Assembly: GCF_004117075.1 (NCBI RefSeq)
Contig: NZ_CP026721.1
Coordinates: 1,736,001-1,800,000, forward strand
DNA: 64,000 nucleotides
DNA from: Fervidobacterium changbaicum
GTDB taxonomy: Bacteria; Thermotogota; Thermotogae; Thermotogales; Fervidobacteriaceae
Direction of reading: 5' to 3'
A program made the position numbers and the translations under genes. Shown here piece by piece: positions 8,088-17,248 of this stretch. Under the pieces are notes generated by a model. It made no database searches. It had not been told where the DNA came from and worked only from the letters and a program-made list of their open reading frames with translations. Within the stretch, counting starts at the first letter, position 1, and each line of letters starts with the position of its first letter.

Positions 8088-10145
8088 ATGGTTGCGAAGG
8101 ATAAACGCACAGTGGCTCTTGTGGGTCACAACGGTTCTGGAAAATCCGCTTTGATGGTAGCTGCTCTTAACCTTGGTGGGATGAACGTTACAAAGAAAGA
8201 GGTTGATTTTGATCCAATAGAAGCACAAAGGGGTGCAAGTATAAACTCGCATGTTGGCACGTTTAAGTTCGAAGGTAAACAGATCACGCTTGTTGACACG
8301 CCAGGTTTCAGCGATTTTATTGGTGAAGTTATCAGTGCGATCTTCGTTTCCGAGAATGTTATCAGCGTTATAAATGCAACGGCAGGTGTGGAAATCCAGA
8401 CGGAAAGAACATGGGCTCTTGCAACGGAAATGGAAAAACCCATAATGGTCTTCATCAACCAGATGGACAAGGAAAGAGCAAGCTTTGAGAATTCACTCGC
8501 ATCACTCAAGGAACGGTTCGAAGCGAAGATTGTACCCATAGTCTACCCAGTTGGTGCAGAAGCGAACTTCAAAGGAGTTGTCGATCTTATCTCTGGAAAA
8601 GCATACCTCTATGAAAATGGCAAACCAAAGGAGACAGAAATTCCAGCAGAAGTAAAGGATAAAGTTGAAGAAATTAAGATGTCGATAATGGAAGATATCG
8701 TTTCACTCGATGATACTTTGATGGAAAAATACTTTGCAGAAGAACCAATTACCCCTGAAGAACTTTGGTCGGCTCTTAGAAAGGGATTCATCGAAAGACA
8801 AATCGTCCCAGTTTTGGCAGGTTCTGCAGAAAAGAACATAGGTGTTGACGTATTACTTAGAACACTGAACAACATCGGTGCTTCTCCACTTGAAGCTAAA
8901 CCGTACAAGGCAAGACTCGAAAGTGGCGACGAAGTGGATGTTGTAGCTTCCGAGACAGATCCGTTCGTTGGTTACACGTTCAAAGCGGTTGTTGACCCGT
9001 TCGTTGGAAAATTGAGCTACATAAAGGTTGTCTCCGGTGTTCTTAAACCAGGTGATACATTTGTTAATGTAACAAGAGGTTCCCAAGAAAAGGTCGGACA
9101 CCTGTACTTTGCAAAAGGTAAGGAAACCTACGAAGTTGAGGAGGCATCCTGTGGTGATGTTGTTGTCCTTCCAAAACTCAAAGAGAGTGCCGTTAGGGAC
9201 ACACTAACGCACAAAGATAGGAAACTTGCGATAATTCCTCCAGTTTACCCGGAACCGATGATCTCCAAGAGCGTCAACCCAAAATCAAAGTCAGACATCG
9301 ACAAGATCAGCAACGGTCTGAGCAGATTGGCGGATTCCGATCCAACATTCGCTTGGGAATTCGATCCCGAAACTTCGGAAACCGTTATCTCAGGTATTGG
9401 TGGTATGCACCTTGATGTCATGGTTGAAAGACTCAAGAACATCTTTGGCGTAGATGTAGAGGTTGGAAAACCGAAGATTGCTTACAGGGAAACTGTAATG
9501 GCAAAGGCGATTTCTGAGCACAAACACAAGAAACAAACAGGTGGACACGGTCAGTATGGACACGTTAAGATAGAGATCGAGCCACTTGAAAGAGGCGCGG
9601 GCTTTGAATTTGTTGACAAGATCGTGGGTGGAGTCATTCCAAGAAACTTCATCCCGTCGGTTGAAAAAGGAATTCGTGAAGCAATGAAGAAAGGTGTGCT
9701 TGCGGCGTATCCGGTTGTCGATGTCAGAGTAACACTATTCGACGGTTCGTACCACGAAGTCGACTCATCGGATATCTCGTTCCAAATCGCAGCAATTCAA
9801 GCATTCAAAAAAGGTATGCAGCAGGCAAGGCCAGTTTTGCTTGAACCAGTAATGTACGTAGAAGTCTTCACACCAGATGAAAACGCTGGAGATGTGATGG
9901 GAGATATAAGCTCAAGAAGGGGAAGACCGATGGGAATGGAGCCTGCAGGAAAAGGTATGACTGTTGTCAAAGCAGAAGTCCCACTTGCCGAAATGCTTGA
10001 CTTCCAGAGCAGACTCTCATCGATCACGAGTGGTAGAGGTTATTTCACGATGAGGTTTGCGAAATACGATATCGTTCCACCAAACATCCAAGAAAAGATA
10101 ATAGCAGAACGCAAGAAGTACCTCGAACAGCAAGCGGAAGAATAA
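8088..10145 (+). CDS. Elongation factor G-like GTPase (EF-G paralogue)
   Basis: 685 residues with the five-domain EF-G layout. The G domain has GHNGSGKS (13-20), DTPGF (70-74) and NQMD (124-127). Domains II to V follow, including GGHGQYGHV and the C-terminal RGYFTMRFAKYD. In true EF-G the G3 motif is DTPGH and the histidine activates GTP hydrolysis. Here it is Phe74, so hydrolysis is expected to be weak or differently triggered. This is typical of the EF-G-like subfamily, whose role is unsettled and may concern ribosome recycling or special translocation. GGAGGTGGGG precedes the ATG. A strong terminator follows, so it is transcribed alone or with the DHFR gene. Confidence 0.93.
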   Translation: MVAKDKRTVALVGHNGSGKSALMVAALNLGGMNVTKKEVDFDPIEAQRGASINSHVGTFKFEGKQITLVDTPGFSDFIGEVISAIFVSENVISVINATAGVEIQTERTWALATEMEKPIMVFINQMDKERASFENSLASLKERFEAKIVPIVYPVGAEANFKGVVDLISGKAYLYENGKPKETEIPAEVKDKVEEIKMSIMEDIVSLDDTLMEKYFAEEPITPEELWSALRKGFIERQIVPVLAGSAEKNIGVDVLLRTLNNIGASPLEAKPYKARLESGDEVDVVASETDPFVGYTFKAVVDPFVGKLSYIKVVSGVLKPGDTFVNVTRGSQEKVGHLYFAKGKETYEVEEASCGDVVVLPKLKESAVRDTLTHKDRKLAIIPPVYPEPMISKSVNPKSKSDIDKISNGLSRLADSDPTFAWEFDPETSETVISGIGGMHLDVMVERLKNIFGVDVEVGKPKIAYRETVMAKAISEHKHKKQTGGHGQYGHVKIEIEPLERGAGFEFVDKIVGGVIPRNFIPSVEKGIREAMKKGVLAAYPVVDVRVTLFDGSYHEVDSSDISFQIAAIQAFKKGMQQARPVLLEPVMYVEVFTPDENAGDVMGDISSRRGRPMGMEPAGKGMTVVKAEVPLAEMLDFQSRLSSITSGRGYFTMRFAKYDIVPPNIQEKIIAERKKYLEQQAEE

Positions 10146-10168
10146 CGATAATTTCTTTGGCAGTAATG

Positions 10169-10200
10169 AGGGTCGGCATCAGCCGACCCTTTTCTTTTTT
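10169..10200 (+). terminator. Terminator after the EF-G-like gene
   Basis: AGGGTCGGC (10169-10177), loop ATCA, GCCGACCCT (10182-10190), then TTTCTTTTTT. It separates the GTPase gene from the flagellar operon. Confidence 0.95.
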
Positions 10201-10253
10201 CACACTTAGGAAAATCATATCGCACAGAAGAATATTGAATTGGAGGTGGACTA

Positions 10254-11195
10254 ATGAAATCAAGAAAATGGCTTTTCATATTGTTGGGCATCCTTATTGG
10301 AGTGCTAATTGTTGCAGTGATTTTTTTCTATGGCTATTCTTCATATCTTATAAGTCAAATTTACGGAAAAGAGGCCTCTACGTTCCAAGCGTGGAGAAAC
10401 TATTTTGGCCTTTTATTTTCCAAAGTTCCGATTGTGAAAAACTTCGTTCAGTACGAGCCAATAAACGTTTTCACCGCAAAAGAGTACTTTGAAAGCGCTT
10501 ATGAGCAATACGCTTCACAACTCGATGCGAAATTAAAAGAACTGGAGGAAAAAGAAACACTCTTAGCCAAGAAAGAATCCGAAGTTAACAAACTCTTAGA
10601 AGCGCTGAAAACGGTGGAGAATAACTGGAAAGAGCAGAGATTAAAAGAACAACTGAACAAAGTTGAAGATACAACAACACTGAAGCGCTTGCAGGACCTT
10701 GTAGATACATTTCTCAACTCAGATCCACCACAGCTCAGAAGGCTAATGAATGCAGAAAACATGTCGGTTGAAACACTTGCACTGATACTTTCAAAGCTAC
10801 CTGCAGATACAAGGGCGGAATTACTCCAAGAACTCACCGCAGTTAATCCAGTAAAGGCAGCTCAAGTCGTTGAGAAGATAGGCGGTGTGGATCAGATAAT
10901 TAGTGATATAGAGAACAAAATCCAAGACCTTGAGGCGAAGATAAACGAGTTAGTTTCATACGAAGCGCAGATAATAACAGTGGATGGTTTTAGGAAAGGG
11001 CTTTCAGCATACTTATCAGAAATGCCGTACGAAGAAATCTGGAACATGGTTGAAAAGATAAGCAAAAAGCCAGACTTGGTGTTCTACATCCTTTCAAACG
11101 TCGATGACCAAACACGAATCAGGTTGTTGAAAGACATAAAAGACAAGAACGAAGAGCTCTTCATCGAAGTTTTGAACTTGGGGGCGAGATTTTGA
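10254..11195 (+). CDS. MotE/YlxF-like flagellar protein with MgtE-N-type domain
   Basis: 313 residues. It has an N-terminal membrane anchor (residues 7-28), a coiled coil around residues 85-145 (LKELEEKETLLAKKESEV), then a helical region with SVETLALILSKLPADTRAEL that resembles the superhelical N-terminal domain of MgtE magnesium transporters, and a second coiled coil. Proteins with this plan (YlxF in Bacillus, MotE) lie in flagellar operons next to fliK and are linked to the motor or export gate. Here it is the first gene of the operon, directly before fliK, which supports that role. TTGGAGGTGG precedes the ATG. It overlaps fliK by four bases. The function is inferred from architecture and position. 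Confidence 0.7.
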   Translation: MKSRKWLFILLGILIGVLIVAVIFFYGYSSYLISQIYGKEASTFQAWRNYFGLLFSKVPIVKNFVQYEPINVFTAKEYFESAYEQYASQLDAKLKELEEKETLLAKKESEVNKLLEALKTVENNWKEQRLKEQLNKVEDTTTLKRLQDLVDTFLNSDPPQLRRLMNAENMSVETLALILSKLPADTRAELLQELTAVNPVKAAQVVEKIGGVDQIISDIENKIQDLEAKINELVSYEAQIITVDGFRKGLSAYLSEMPYEEIWNMVEKISKKPDLVFYILSNVDDQTRIRLLKDIKDKNEELFIEVLNLGARF

Positions 11196-14041
11196 TTGAT
11201 CTAATCAACCTTACAAAAATTCTCGGTAGTCCTGAGAAAGTTCAAAGCGTGCTTTCCGAAATAAGTAAAAGTTCTGGAAATGGAGAATCTTTTGAAAAGA
11301 TTCTCCAAAAAGTCGTTGATGAACTATCTAAAACAGACACTAGCGAAAGTCCCCAGAACGAGAATAGCGCTGTAGCGAAAAAGATCGCACTTTCACAACA
11401 AATAGTGAAAAACGAGAATCAAGTAGGTTCATTGGGCGAAGAAAACAAAATGAACAAGAAAGAAATCTTGCAAACAACCGTCACTGGCCAAAGCGAAAGA
11501 TTAATAAAGGAGACTACCGCTGGGGATAGCAAGACCCACGAGGTAAAGAGTGACAATGGTGAAGAACTGTTCTCTCAAGCTTCAAATGAGCTAAGTGAAG
11601 GCAAAGATATCAATAATGACAAACACATATCAGTAATAGGCAAACTCCAAGAACTATCGAAAAAGGATTCGAACATTATCTCGAATTCCTTACAAACATC
11701 CGCTTCTGAAAACGGAAAAAGCGAAACTGGCACGGCATATTTGAAAGAAGAAAAAATCATCGAAGCAACCAAAGAAGAAGATAGCGTTTCGCAGCTCAAA
11801 AAAAAGTTTTTGACCGAGTTCACATCCGAAGCTCCAAAAGATGATAAACATGGGATTGTGGTTGCGGATACTGGTGTTAAAGGTCAGAACATGTACACAA
11901 AATACGAAACAGCAGAGAAACTTTCTATTAAAGTAAATACTGTTCACACTGAACAGCAAGCACAAGTCAGCGTCAAAGAAGTGACTTTGAACATGAATGA
12001 TGCTGGAAAGGAAAATTCAGGACCAATTTCATCAAATAGTTCGAAGGATAATAAGCAAACAAAAGTTGTTATGAACGCTTCCGAAAAGGTCCAGCCTAAA
12101 TACGTAAAAGAAAATAGAACCGTTAGCGATAACGCAGGTATTTTTAACTACGAAGCACCAACCAAAACCAAGCGCGATGATTTGCAGAATGTTCAAATAT
12201 TCCCACAACAACTGAGCGAAACAAAGACAAGTAATTCCAAGACAGCGCAAAGCTTAGGAAACAAAATAGCCGAACCTCAGAGCAACCAAATTGCCAGAAT
12301 TTTCAGTCAAAAAGCCGAGGTTGAAATTGTTCAGGACATCGGTCACGAAGCTTCTAAAACAAGATACGTAGTGGAACCAAACTCACAGATGGCTAAATCA
12401 AAGACAACCGATAAGAAGACCGATGTGATTCAGGAAAATCTGCAAAAGGAAGAACTTCAAAACAACGTATATAGACCTTCCGATAAAGGCATCCAAAATC
12501 TGGCTCAAAACGCTTTCGAAGCAAAGCGCATTGTTGAATCAAACTCTGCTATTGCCCAGTCGAAAGCGAGCGATACGAAAACAAATGCGATTAATGAAAA
12601 GAGGGAAAAACTGGAAGCATCAACTAAGGAGAACAAATCAATCGGTCGTGTTAGCAGTTTTATCAGTATTGAAAACATCGCTTATTTAGAAGAGAGAGCC
12701 CAGTTACTTCAATCTTCAGTCAATGAGTTTTCTAAATCTTTGCAAAGACAAAATTCGACCAATGGTGTTGTGTCTAATGTAAATGTCGAAAAAACGAACG
12801 TGCTTCATGAAATCAATGTTAGAAATGCAAGAACTTCGGAAAATGTGGCAGTAGTAAACGGTTTATCGACATCCCATACAAACGTACAGAATAAATCCAA
12901 CATGGAAAAGATAGATAAAGTTATCTCGCAAGAGAAAATCCAGACTAGTCAGCGGGTTGTTCCTTTTGTTGCGAACAGTAACGCTAATGAGTCTAAGCAA
13001 AATGATGCAGAAAGGAAGAGCGATGGAAACATCTTACCGATACTTGGTTCAATAAGATTGATTGCTTCGGAAAAATTAAATCAGATTGTGAATTTCCAAA
13101 GTAAGGATGAAGATATTGGAAAAGATAATGCAATAGATTCTAAAGCTTCAAAAATCTCCAACCAACAGATATCACTAGCAGCTGAGTTAGTCAAAAGCGC
13201 AGCTATGGAAAATCCAAAGGTTGTGTCTAATCAACCAAATGTTCAAGTGAAGGAAAGCATTAAAGATAAAAACAACGTACAATTAGCTGAAAAATCAAAC
13301 ATTCCAGACATAACACAACCCGAAATTTCAAGCGATGTTGTGAAACCGGCTCAGAACGACATTTTTCAAAATACGAACTCTCAGCAAGAAAAATACGATG
13401 CAAAGGCATTTAGGAATGAGGCTGGTGAGGTGTCGAAGAATAAATTAGAGATAAAGTCCTTTGAAGTTGAGTACAGAGTTAAAGATGAACCTAAGAAAGG
13501 AGAAATTCAAGAAAAACCTAACATCTCAAACAAGTTCTTAGAACGGCTTGCTGAAATGACGTACAAAGCATCGGAAACAAAATTCGAGCAAACATACCAA
13601 GCAAGTAGCAGATTTGAACTTGCAGAACGTTTACAATATGCTCGTAACCTTGAAGAGATTTATCAAAAGATAAGAGAATTTGGATTTTCAGGCAAATTGG
13701 AAGAGAACGTAAGGATGAAGTTGTATCCAGAACAACTCGGGAACATCGACGTTGAGTTGAAAAAAGAGGGCAGGTCCATTACTATCGTTTTTGTGGCGGA
13801 GAATGAAAAAAGTAAGGAGCTTTTGGAAAAAAACATCGGTGTTTTGCGAGAAAGATTGACAACTCTGGATTTTGATGTGAAGAACTTGGAAGTGCGCATG
13901 AAAGAAGAGAACAACTACTATGAAGAAAGTAGACATCAGCACAATCAACAACAAAGAGAACATAATCAAGAAGGAAATAGAAAAAGAGCGTTTAATGAAG
14001 AGGTGATGGAAGATGATGATGAACGTGAACGCGACGTCTAA
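11192..14041 (+). CDS. fliK: Flagellar hook-length control protein FliK
   Basis: 949 residues, much longer than the 400-600 usual for the family. The first 780 residues are polar, Lys/Ser/Asn/Gln-rich and low in complexity, the expected ruler part. The C-terminal domain (about 815-905) has the hook-control signature VRMKLYPEQLGNIDVELKKE that signals the switch in export specificity, followed by a charged His/Gln-rich tail. The start is TTG at 11192 with GGGGGCG upstream, sharing bases with the stop of the preceding gene. A degenerate internal repeat is visible near residues 385-420 and 442-475. The unusual length may reflect a long hook or simply an expanded ruler. Confidence 0.88.
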   Translation: MIDLINLTKILGSPEKVQSVLSEISKSSGNGESFEKILQKVVDELSKTDTSESPQNENSAVAKKIALSQQIVKNENQVGSLGEENKMNKKEILQTTVTGQSERLIKETTAGDSKTHEVKSDNGEELFSQASNELSEGKDINNDKHISVIGKLQELSKKDSNIISNSLQTSASENGKSETGTAYLKEEKIIEATKEEDSVSQLKKKFLTEFTSEAPKDDKHGIVVADTGVKGQNMYTKYETAEKLSIKVNTVHTEQQAQVSVKEVTLNMNDAGKENSGPISSNSSKDNKQTKVVMNASEKVQPKYVKENRTVSDNAGIFNYEAPTKTKRDDLQNVQIFPQQLSETKTSNSKTAQSLGNKIAEPQSNQIARIFSQKAEVEIVQDIGHEASKTRYVVEPNSQMAKSKTTDKKTDVIQENLQKEELQNNVYRPSDKGIQNLAQNAFEAKRIVESNSAIAQSKASDTKTNAINEKREKLEASTKENKSIGRVSSFISIENIAYLEERAQLLQSSVNEFSKSLQRQNSTNGVVSNVNVEKTNVLHEINVRNARTSENVAVVNGLSTSHTNVQNKSNMEKIDKVISQEKIQTSQRVVPFVANSNANESKQNDAERKSDGNILPILGSIRLIASEKLNQIVNFQSKDEDIGKDNAIDSKASKISNQQISLAAELVKSAAMENPKVVSNQPNVQVKESIKDKNNVQLAEKSNIPDITQPEISSDVVKPAQNDIFQNTNSQQEKYDAKAFRNEAGEVSKNKLEIKSFEVEYRVKDEPKKGEIQEKPNISNKFLERLAEMTYKASETKFEQTYQASSRFELAERLQYARNLEEIYQKIREFGFSGKLEENVRMKLYPEQLGNIDVELKKEGRSITIVFVAENEKSKELLEKNIGVLRERLTTLDFDVKNLEVRMKEENNYYEESRHQHNQQQREHNQEGNRKRAFNEEVMEDDDERERDV

Positions 14042-14669
14042 TCTCTTCTCCCAGGTGAGTGAAAGAACAACGAAGAAAGATATGGATAAAGAAGCGTTCC
14101 TGAGACTATTGATCACGCAGCTCAAAAATCAAGATCCACTTGAGCCAATGAAAGACAGGGACTTCATTGCGCAGATGTCTCAGCTTTCATCCCTCGAGCA
14201 GATAATGAACATGAGCAAGTCTGTGCAGCAATTTGTTGAGACGGCAGCTCAACTTTACCGAACACAAGCAGTTTCCATGATAGGAAAGACCGCGGTGGTT
14301 AAGACCAACACGATACAGGTCTCGAACGGGGTTCCAGAGACGAAAGTTTTCAAGCTTGACGAACCAGCGAACATTATCATCAGGATATTTGATGGAAATG
14401 GAAAACTCGTGAAAGAGCAAAAGCTTGGCAACGTTGATGCTGGAATGCAGCTATTTGCCTGGGATGGAAAAGATGAGAACGGTACAAAAGTGAGGGATGG
14501 GAAATACACATTCAAGGTACTTAAAGTAACAGGAAACGGAGACTACGAAGAGATACCAAGTGTGGAAAGCGGTGTTGTTTCCGGTGTTCAATTTGACGGA
14601 AGCAAAATCAACATAGTTGTTAATAGCAAGGTATACGAGATTTCAGAAATATCAGAAATCTATGCGTAG
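14013..14669 (+). CDS. flgD: Flagellar hook capping/assembly protein FlgD
   Basis: 218 residues, typical. The N-terminal export and capping region contains KEAFLRLLITQLKNQDPLEP and FIAQMSQLSSLEQI, the family hallmark. The C-terminal half is a FlgD Ig/Tudor-like module with IRIFDGNGKLVKEQKLG and FAWDGKDENGTKVRDG. FlgD caps the growing hook and is exported by the flagellar type III system. The gene overlaps the end of fliK by 29 bases, with AGGTG before a run of three ATG codons (14013, 14016, 14019), any of which could be the start. Confidence 0.96.
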   Translation: MMMNVNATSNLFSQVSERTTKKDMDKEAFLRLLITQLKNQDPLEPMKDRDFIAQMSQLSSLEQIMNMSKSVQQFVETAAQLYRTQAVSMIGKTAVVKTNTIQVSNGVPETKVFKLDEPANIIIRIFDGNGKLVKEQKLGNVDAGMQLFAWDGKDENGTKVRDGKYTFKVLKVTGNGDYEEIPSVESGVVSGVQFDGSKINIVVNSKVYEISEISEIYA

Positions 14670-14681
14670 GGGTGAGGATAT

Positions 14682-16997
14682 ATGATGAGGTCTCTTTACA
14701 GTGGTGTATCTGGACTTCAAGGATTCCAACAAGAGATTGATGTGGTAAGCAACAACATTGCAAACGTCAACACGATAGGTTTTAAGGGTGCGAGGGTCAC
14801 CTACGCGACGAACTTTTCACAGATTCTCGATATGTCCAGAAGGGCAACGGATAGAACTGGTGGAACGAACCCAAAGCAAATCGGGTACGGTATACGTGTT
14901 GCATCGATCGACAAGATAATGAACCAAGGAAGTTTCCAAAACACCGGTAAGAAAACAGATTTGGCTATACAAGGTGAGGGATTCTTCGTCCTTTCGAATG
15001 GGCAAAGGTACTTCTACACGAGGGCTGGTAATTTTGATTTAGACCTGAATGGAACGGTGGTTCAGCCAACTACAGGTTTGAAATTACAAGGATGGGTTGC
15101 CGAAGTTGATCCCACAAGTGGTAGAAGATTTGTCGACACAAACAAACCAATTGGTAACATCCAGATATCGGCTGGTCTCAGCATGGCGGCAAAACAAACC
15201 TCAAGGATGGTCTTGGCGGGAAATCTTGATGCAAGAGTTGGGCCAGAGAAATTCGTTATCGCAATTAACGGTTACGGTGGTAGGGCTATTAACACGAAGG
15301 TTACATTTGAAAGAGACTTCGGAGGACTCCAAGACACTTTCAGTGATTACCAGATCTACCTCGGTAAGATAGATGCCAATCTGGACGATAAAATCGATGG
15401 CAGAATTTACATAAAGTTTGACAAGTTCGGAAACGTCGTTAGTGCAGGAGCTGTTAAGCAGAAGCTCTCAGGAACAGCTTCTTCTGGTGCTCTAACTCTT
15501 ACAGAACCTATCCAGCAGCAGGATGGGAATTACCTTTTCATTATAAGGGATAATCAGGGAAGGATAGTTGATACAGTATCCAGAAACGTCCTAAATGGAA
15601 GTGTTACTGAGGCTATCGTAAGTGAGAAACTCATAGATGGTCAGAACTATTTTGTGGAAATTGCCGCTTCAACACAAGAAGTAGCTCCCCTTGATTTAGA
15701 GCTTGACAGCTCTAATGTAGGAGTAACAACGTCCGGTCAACTCACAAGGAACTACACAGTACAGTACGTGGTTGAAAATCTTGATGGAACACCGGTTAGC
15801 GGTATTGCTGCACAAGATATAAACAGTGCTGGAACGCAGAGCTTAACCAACGCAAATCTCGTTGCTGGTCGGCAGTACAGAGTGCGCGTTGTTGTCAACG
15901 GAAAGACACTTGGTTCGGAAGTTGTCACCGCTGTTGACGATGGTGGTAACGGAAGAATTAATTTTGAGTACACACAAGGTAAATACGGTGTTGTTAGAGT
16001 AATCAGGGACGCTGTTACAGGTAACGCAATTGGAACTTACAACGTGCTTTTGCTTAACGGCGACAACACAATTTACGATGCGAACTTAGCAAGTGGAAAT
16101 TCTTACCAGGATGTCGTTTACCAACCATCAAAAGTTGATCAACTCACAATTCCTGGAGCTGGTGAGCCACGGTTCTACGAAGCAGATAACCCAACGAACT
16201 TCTCTGTGGTCTCATTCAAATCGCCATTCTACACGACATCGACACAGGTTTACGATTCTCTTGGAAATCCGTACACGCTTTACATTGACTTTGTAAAACT
16301 TGCAGCAGTTTACGGAAACAACGAAAACGCGTGGGCATTCAGAATTAGAAGTGCAACAGGTGAGAACATAAAATACCTTTCCAATTACGATACCGGAACA
16401 GAGATCACAGGTGGTAGTTTTGGTGTATTGAGGTTCGATAAAACAGGAAGACTACTTGGTGTCAATTCGTTTGATCCAAACACGGGGCAAATTGCTGAGG
16501 GAGAAAATATAGATGCTATCATGTTCAACGCAGGGGAAAACGGTGACGGAATAGTGAAAATCAAACTAGATTTGAACAGCATGACGCAATTCGCTGCGCT
16601 TGCGGATGCGTTTGTCAAAATGCAGGATGGTAATGCCCAAGGTGTTCTAGAATCGTTCTCGATTTCTGAAAATGGAGACATCATCGGTTCATTTACTAAC
16701 GGTTTAGTTGATGTTCTTGGAAAAGTTGCACTTGCCACATTCAACAATCCAGCGGGCTTGCTTGAACTCGGTAACTCACTTTATGGAGAGAGTGCAAACA
16801 GTGGAACAGCTCGCATAGGTCAACCCGGTAAGGGTGGATTTGGATCACTTGTTGCAGGTGCTTTAGAAATGTCGAACGTTGACCTCTCAGAGGAGTTCAC
16901 CAAACTGATAATCGCTCAAAGAGGTTTCCAAGCGAACGCAAGAACAATTACAACGGCAGACCAGATACTCCAAGAAGTGGTGAACCTCAGAAGATAA
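14682..16997 (+). CDS. flgE: Flagellar hook protein FlgE
   Basis: 771 residues, nearly twice the size of enterobacterial FlgE. The N-terminus (RSLYSGVSGLQGFQQEID, then VVSNNIANVNTIGFKGAR) and C-terminus (FTKLIIAQRGFQANARTI, then ADQILQEVVNLRR) are the coiled-coil D0/D1 parts that stack in the hook. The middle is a large insertion with three related beta units of 45-50 residues at about 283-328, 357-406 and 436-481, each ending in an LxxGxxYxVxV-like strand. These probably decorate the hook surface. GGGGTGAGG precedes the start, and the gene follows flgD by 12 bases. Confidence 0.96.
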   Translation: MMRSLYSGVSGLQGFQQEIDVVSNNIANVNTIGFKGARVTYATNFSQILDMSRRATDRTGGTNPKQIGYGIRVASIDKIMNQGSFQNTGKKTDLAIQGEGFFVLSNGQRYFYTRAGNFDLDLNGTVVQPTTGLKLQGWVAEVDPTSGRRFVDTNKPIGNIQISAGLSMAAKQTSRMVLAGNLDARVGPEKFVIAINGYGGRAINTKVTFERDFGGLQDTFSDYQIYLGKIDANLDDKIDGRIYIKFDKFGNVVSAGAVKQKLSGTASSGALTLTEPIQQQDGNYLFIIRDNQGRIVDTVSRNVLNGSVTEAIVSEKLIDGQNYFVEIAASTQEVAPLDLELDSSNVGVTTSGQLTRNYTVQYVVENLDGTPVSGIAAQDINSAGTQSLTNANLVAGRQYRVRVVVNGKTLGSEVVTAVDDGGNGRINFEYTQGKYGVVRVIRDAVTGNAIGTYNVLLLNGDNTIYDANLASGNSYQDVVYQPSKVDQLTIPGAGEPRFYEADNPTNFSVVSFKSPFYTTSTQVYDSLGNPYTLYIDFVKLAAVYGNNENAWAFRIRSATGENIKYLSNYDTGTEITGGSFGVLRFDKTGRLLGVNSFDPNTGQIAEGENIDAIMFNAGENGDGIVKIKLDLNSMTQFAALADAFVKMQDGNAQGVLESFSISENGDIIGSFTNGLVDVLGKVALATFNNPAGLLELGNSLYGESANSGTARIGQPGKGGFGSLVAGALEMSNVDLSEEFTKLIIAQRGFQANARTITTADQILQEVVNLRR

Positions 16998-17044
16998 TCC
17001 TATAGTGCAATCTGAGTAATCTGAAACCTATAGAGGTGAAAAAT

Positions 17045-17248
17045 TTGATAAAGCTGACGGCACTTAATGGTAAAGAGTTCTATTTAAACGCTGAATACAT
17101 CGAAAAAATCGAAGCCAATCCGGACACAACGATCACTTTGTACAATGGGAAAAAGTACATCGTGCTCGAACCAGTGCAAGAAGTGGTCAAGCGCATTATG
17201 GAATACAAAAAGCAGATATTCTTACCACCGATGGTAGGTGAGGAGTAA
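17045..17248 (+). CDS. flbD: FlbD family flagellar protein
   Basis: 67 residues, normal for this small family that sits between flgE and motA in many bacteria. The pattern MIKLTALNGKEFYLN, then IEKIEANPDT and a C-terminal VVKRIMEYK, is characteristic. The TTG at 17045 is chosen because GAGGTG at 17033-17038 is the ribosome-binding site and family members begin MIKLT; a GTG at 17036 would lie inside that site. Its biochemical role is not well defined. The stop overlaps motA as TAATG. Confidence 0.88.
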   Translation: MIKLTALNGKEFYLNAEYIEKIEANPDTTITLYNGKKYIVLEPVQEVVKRIMEYKKQIFLPPMVGEE

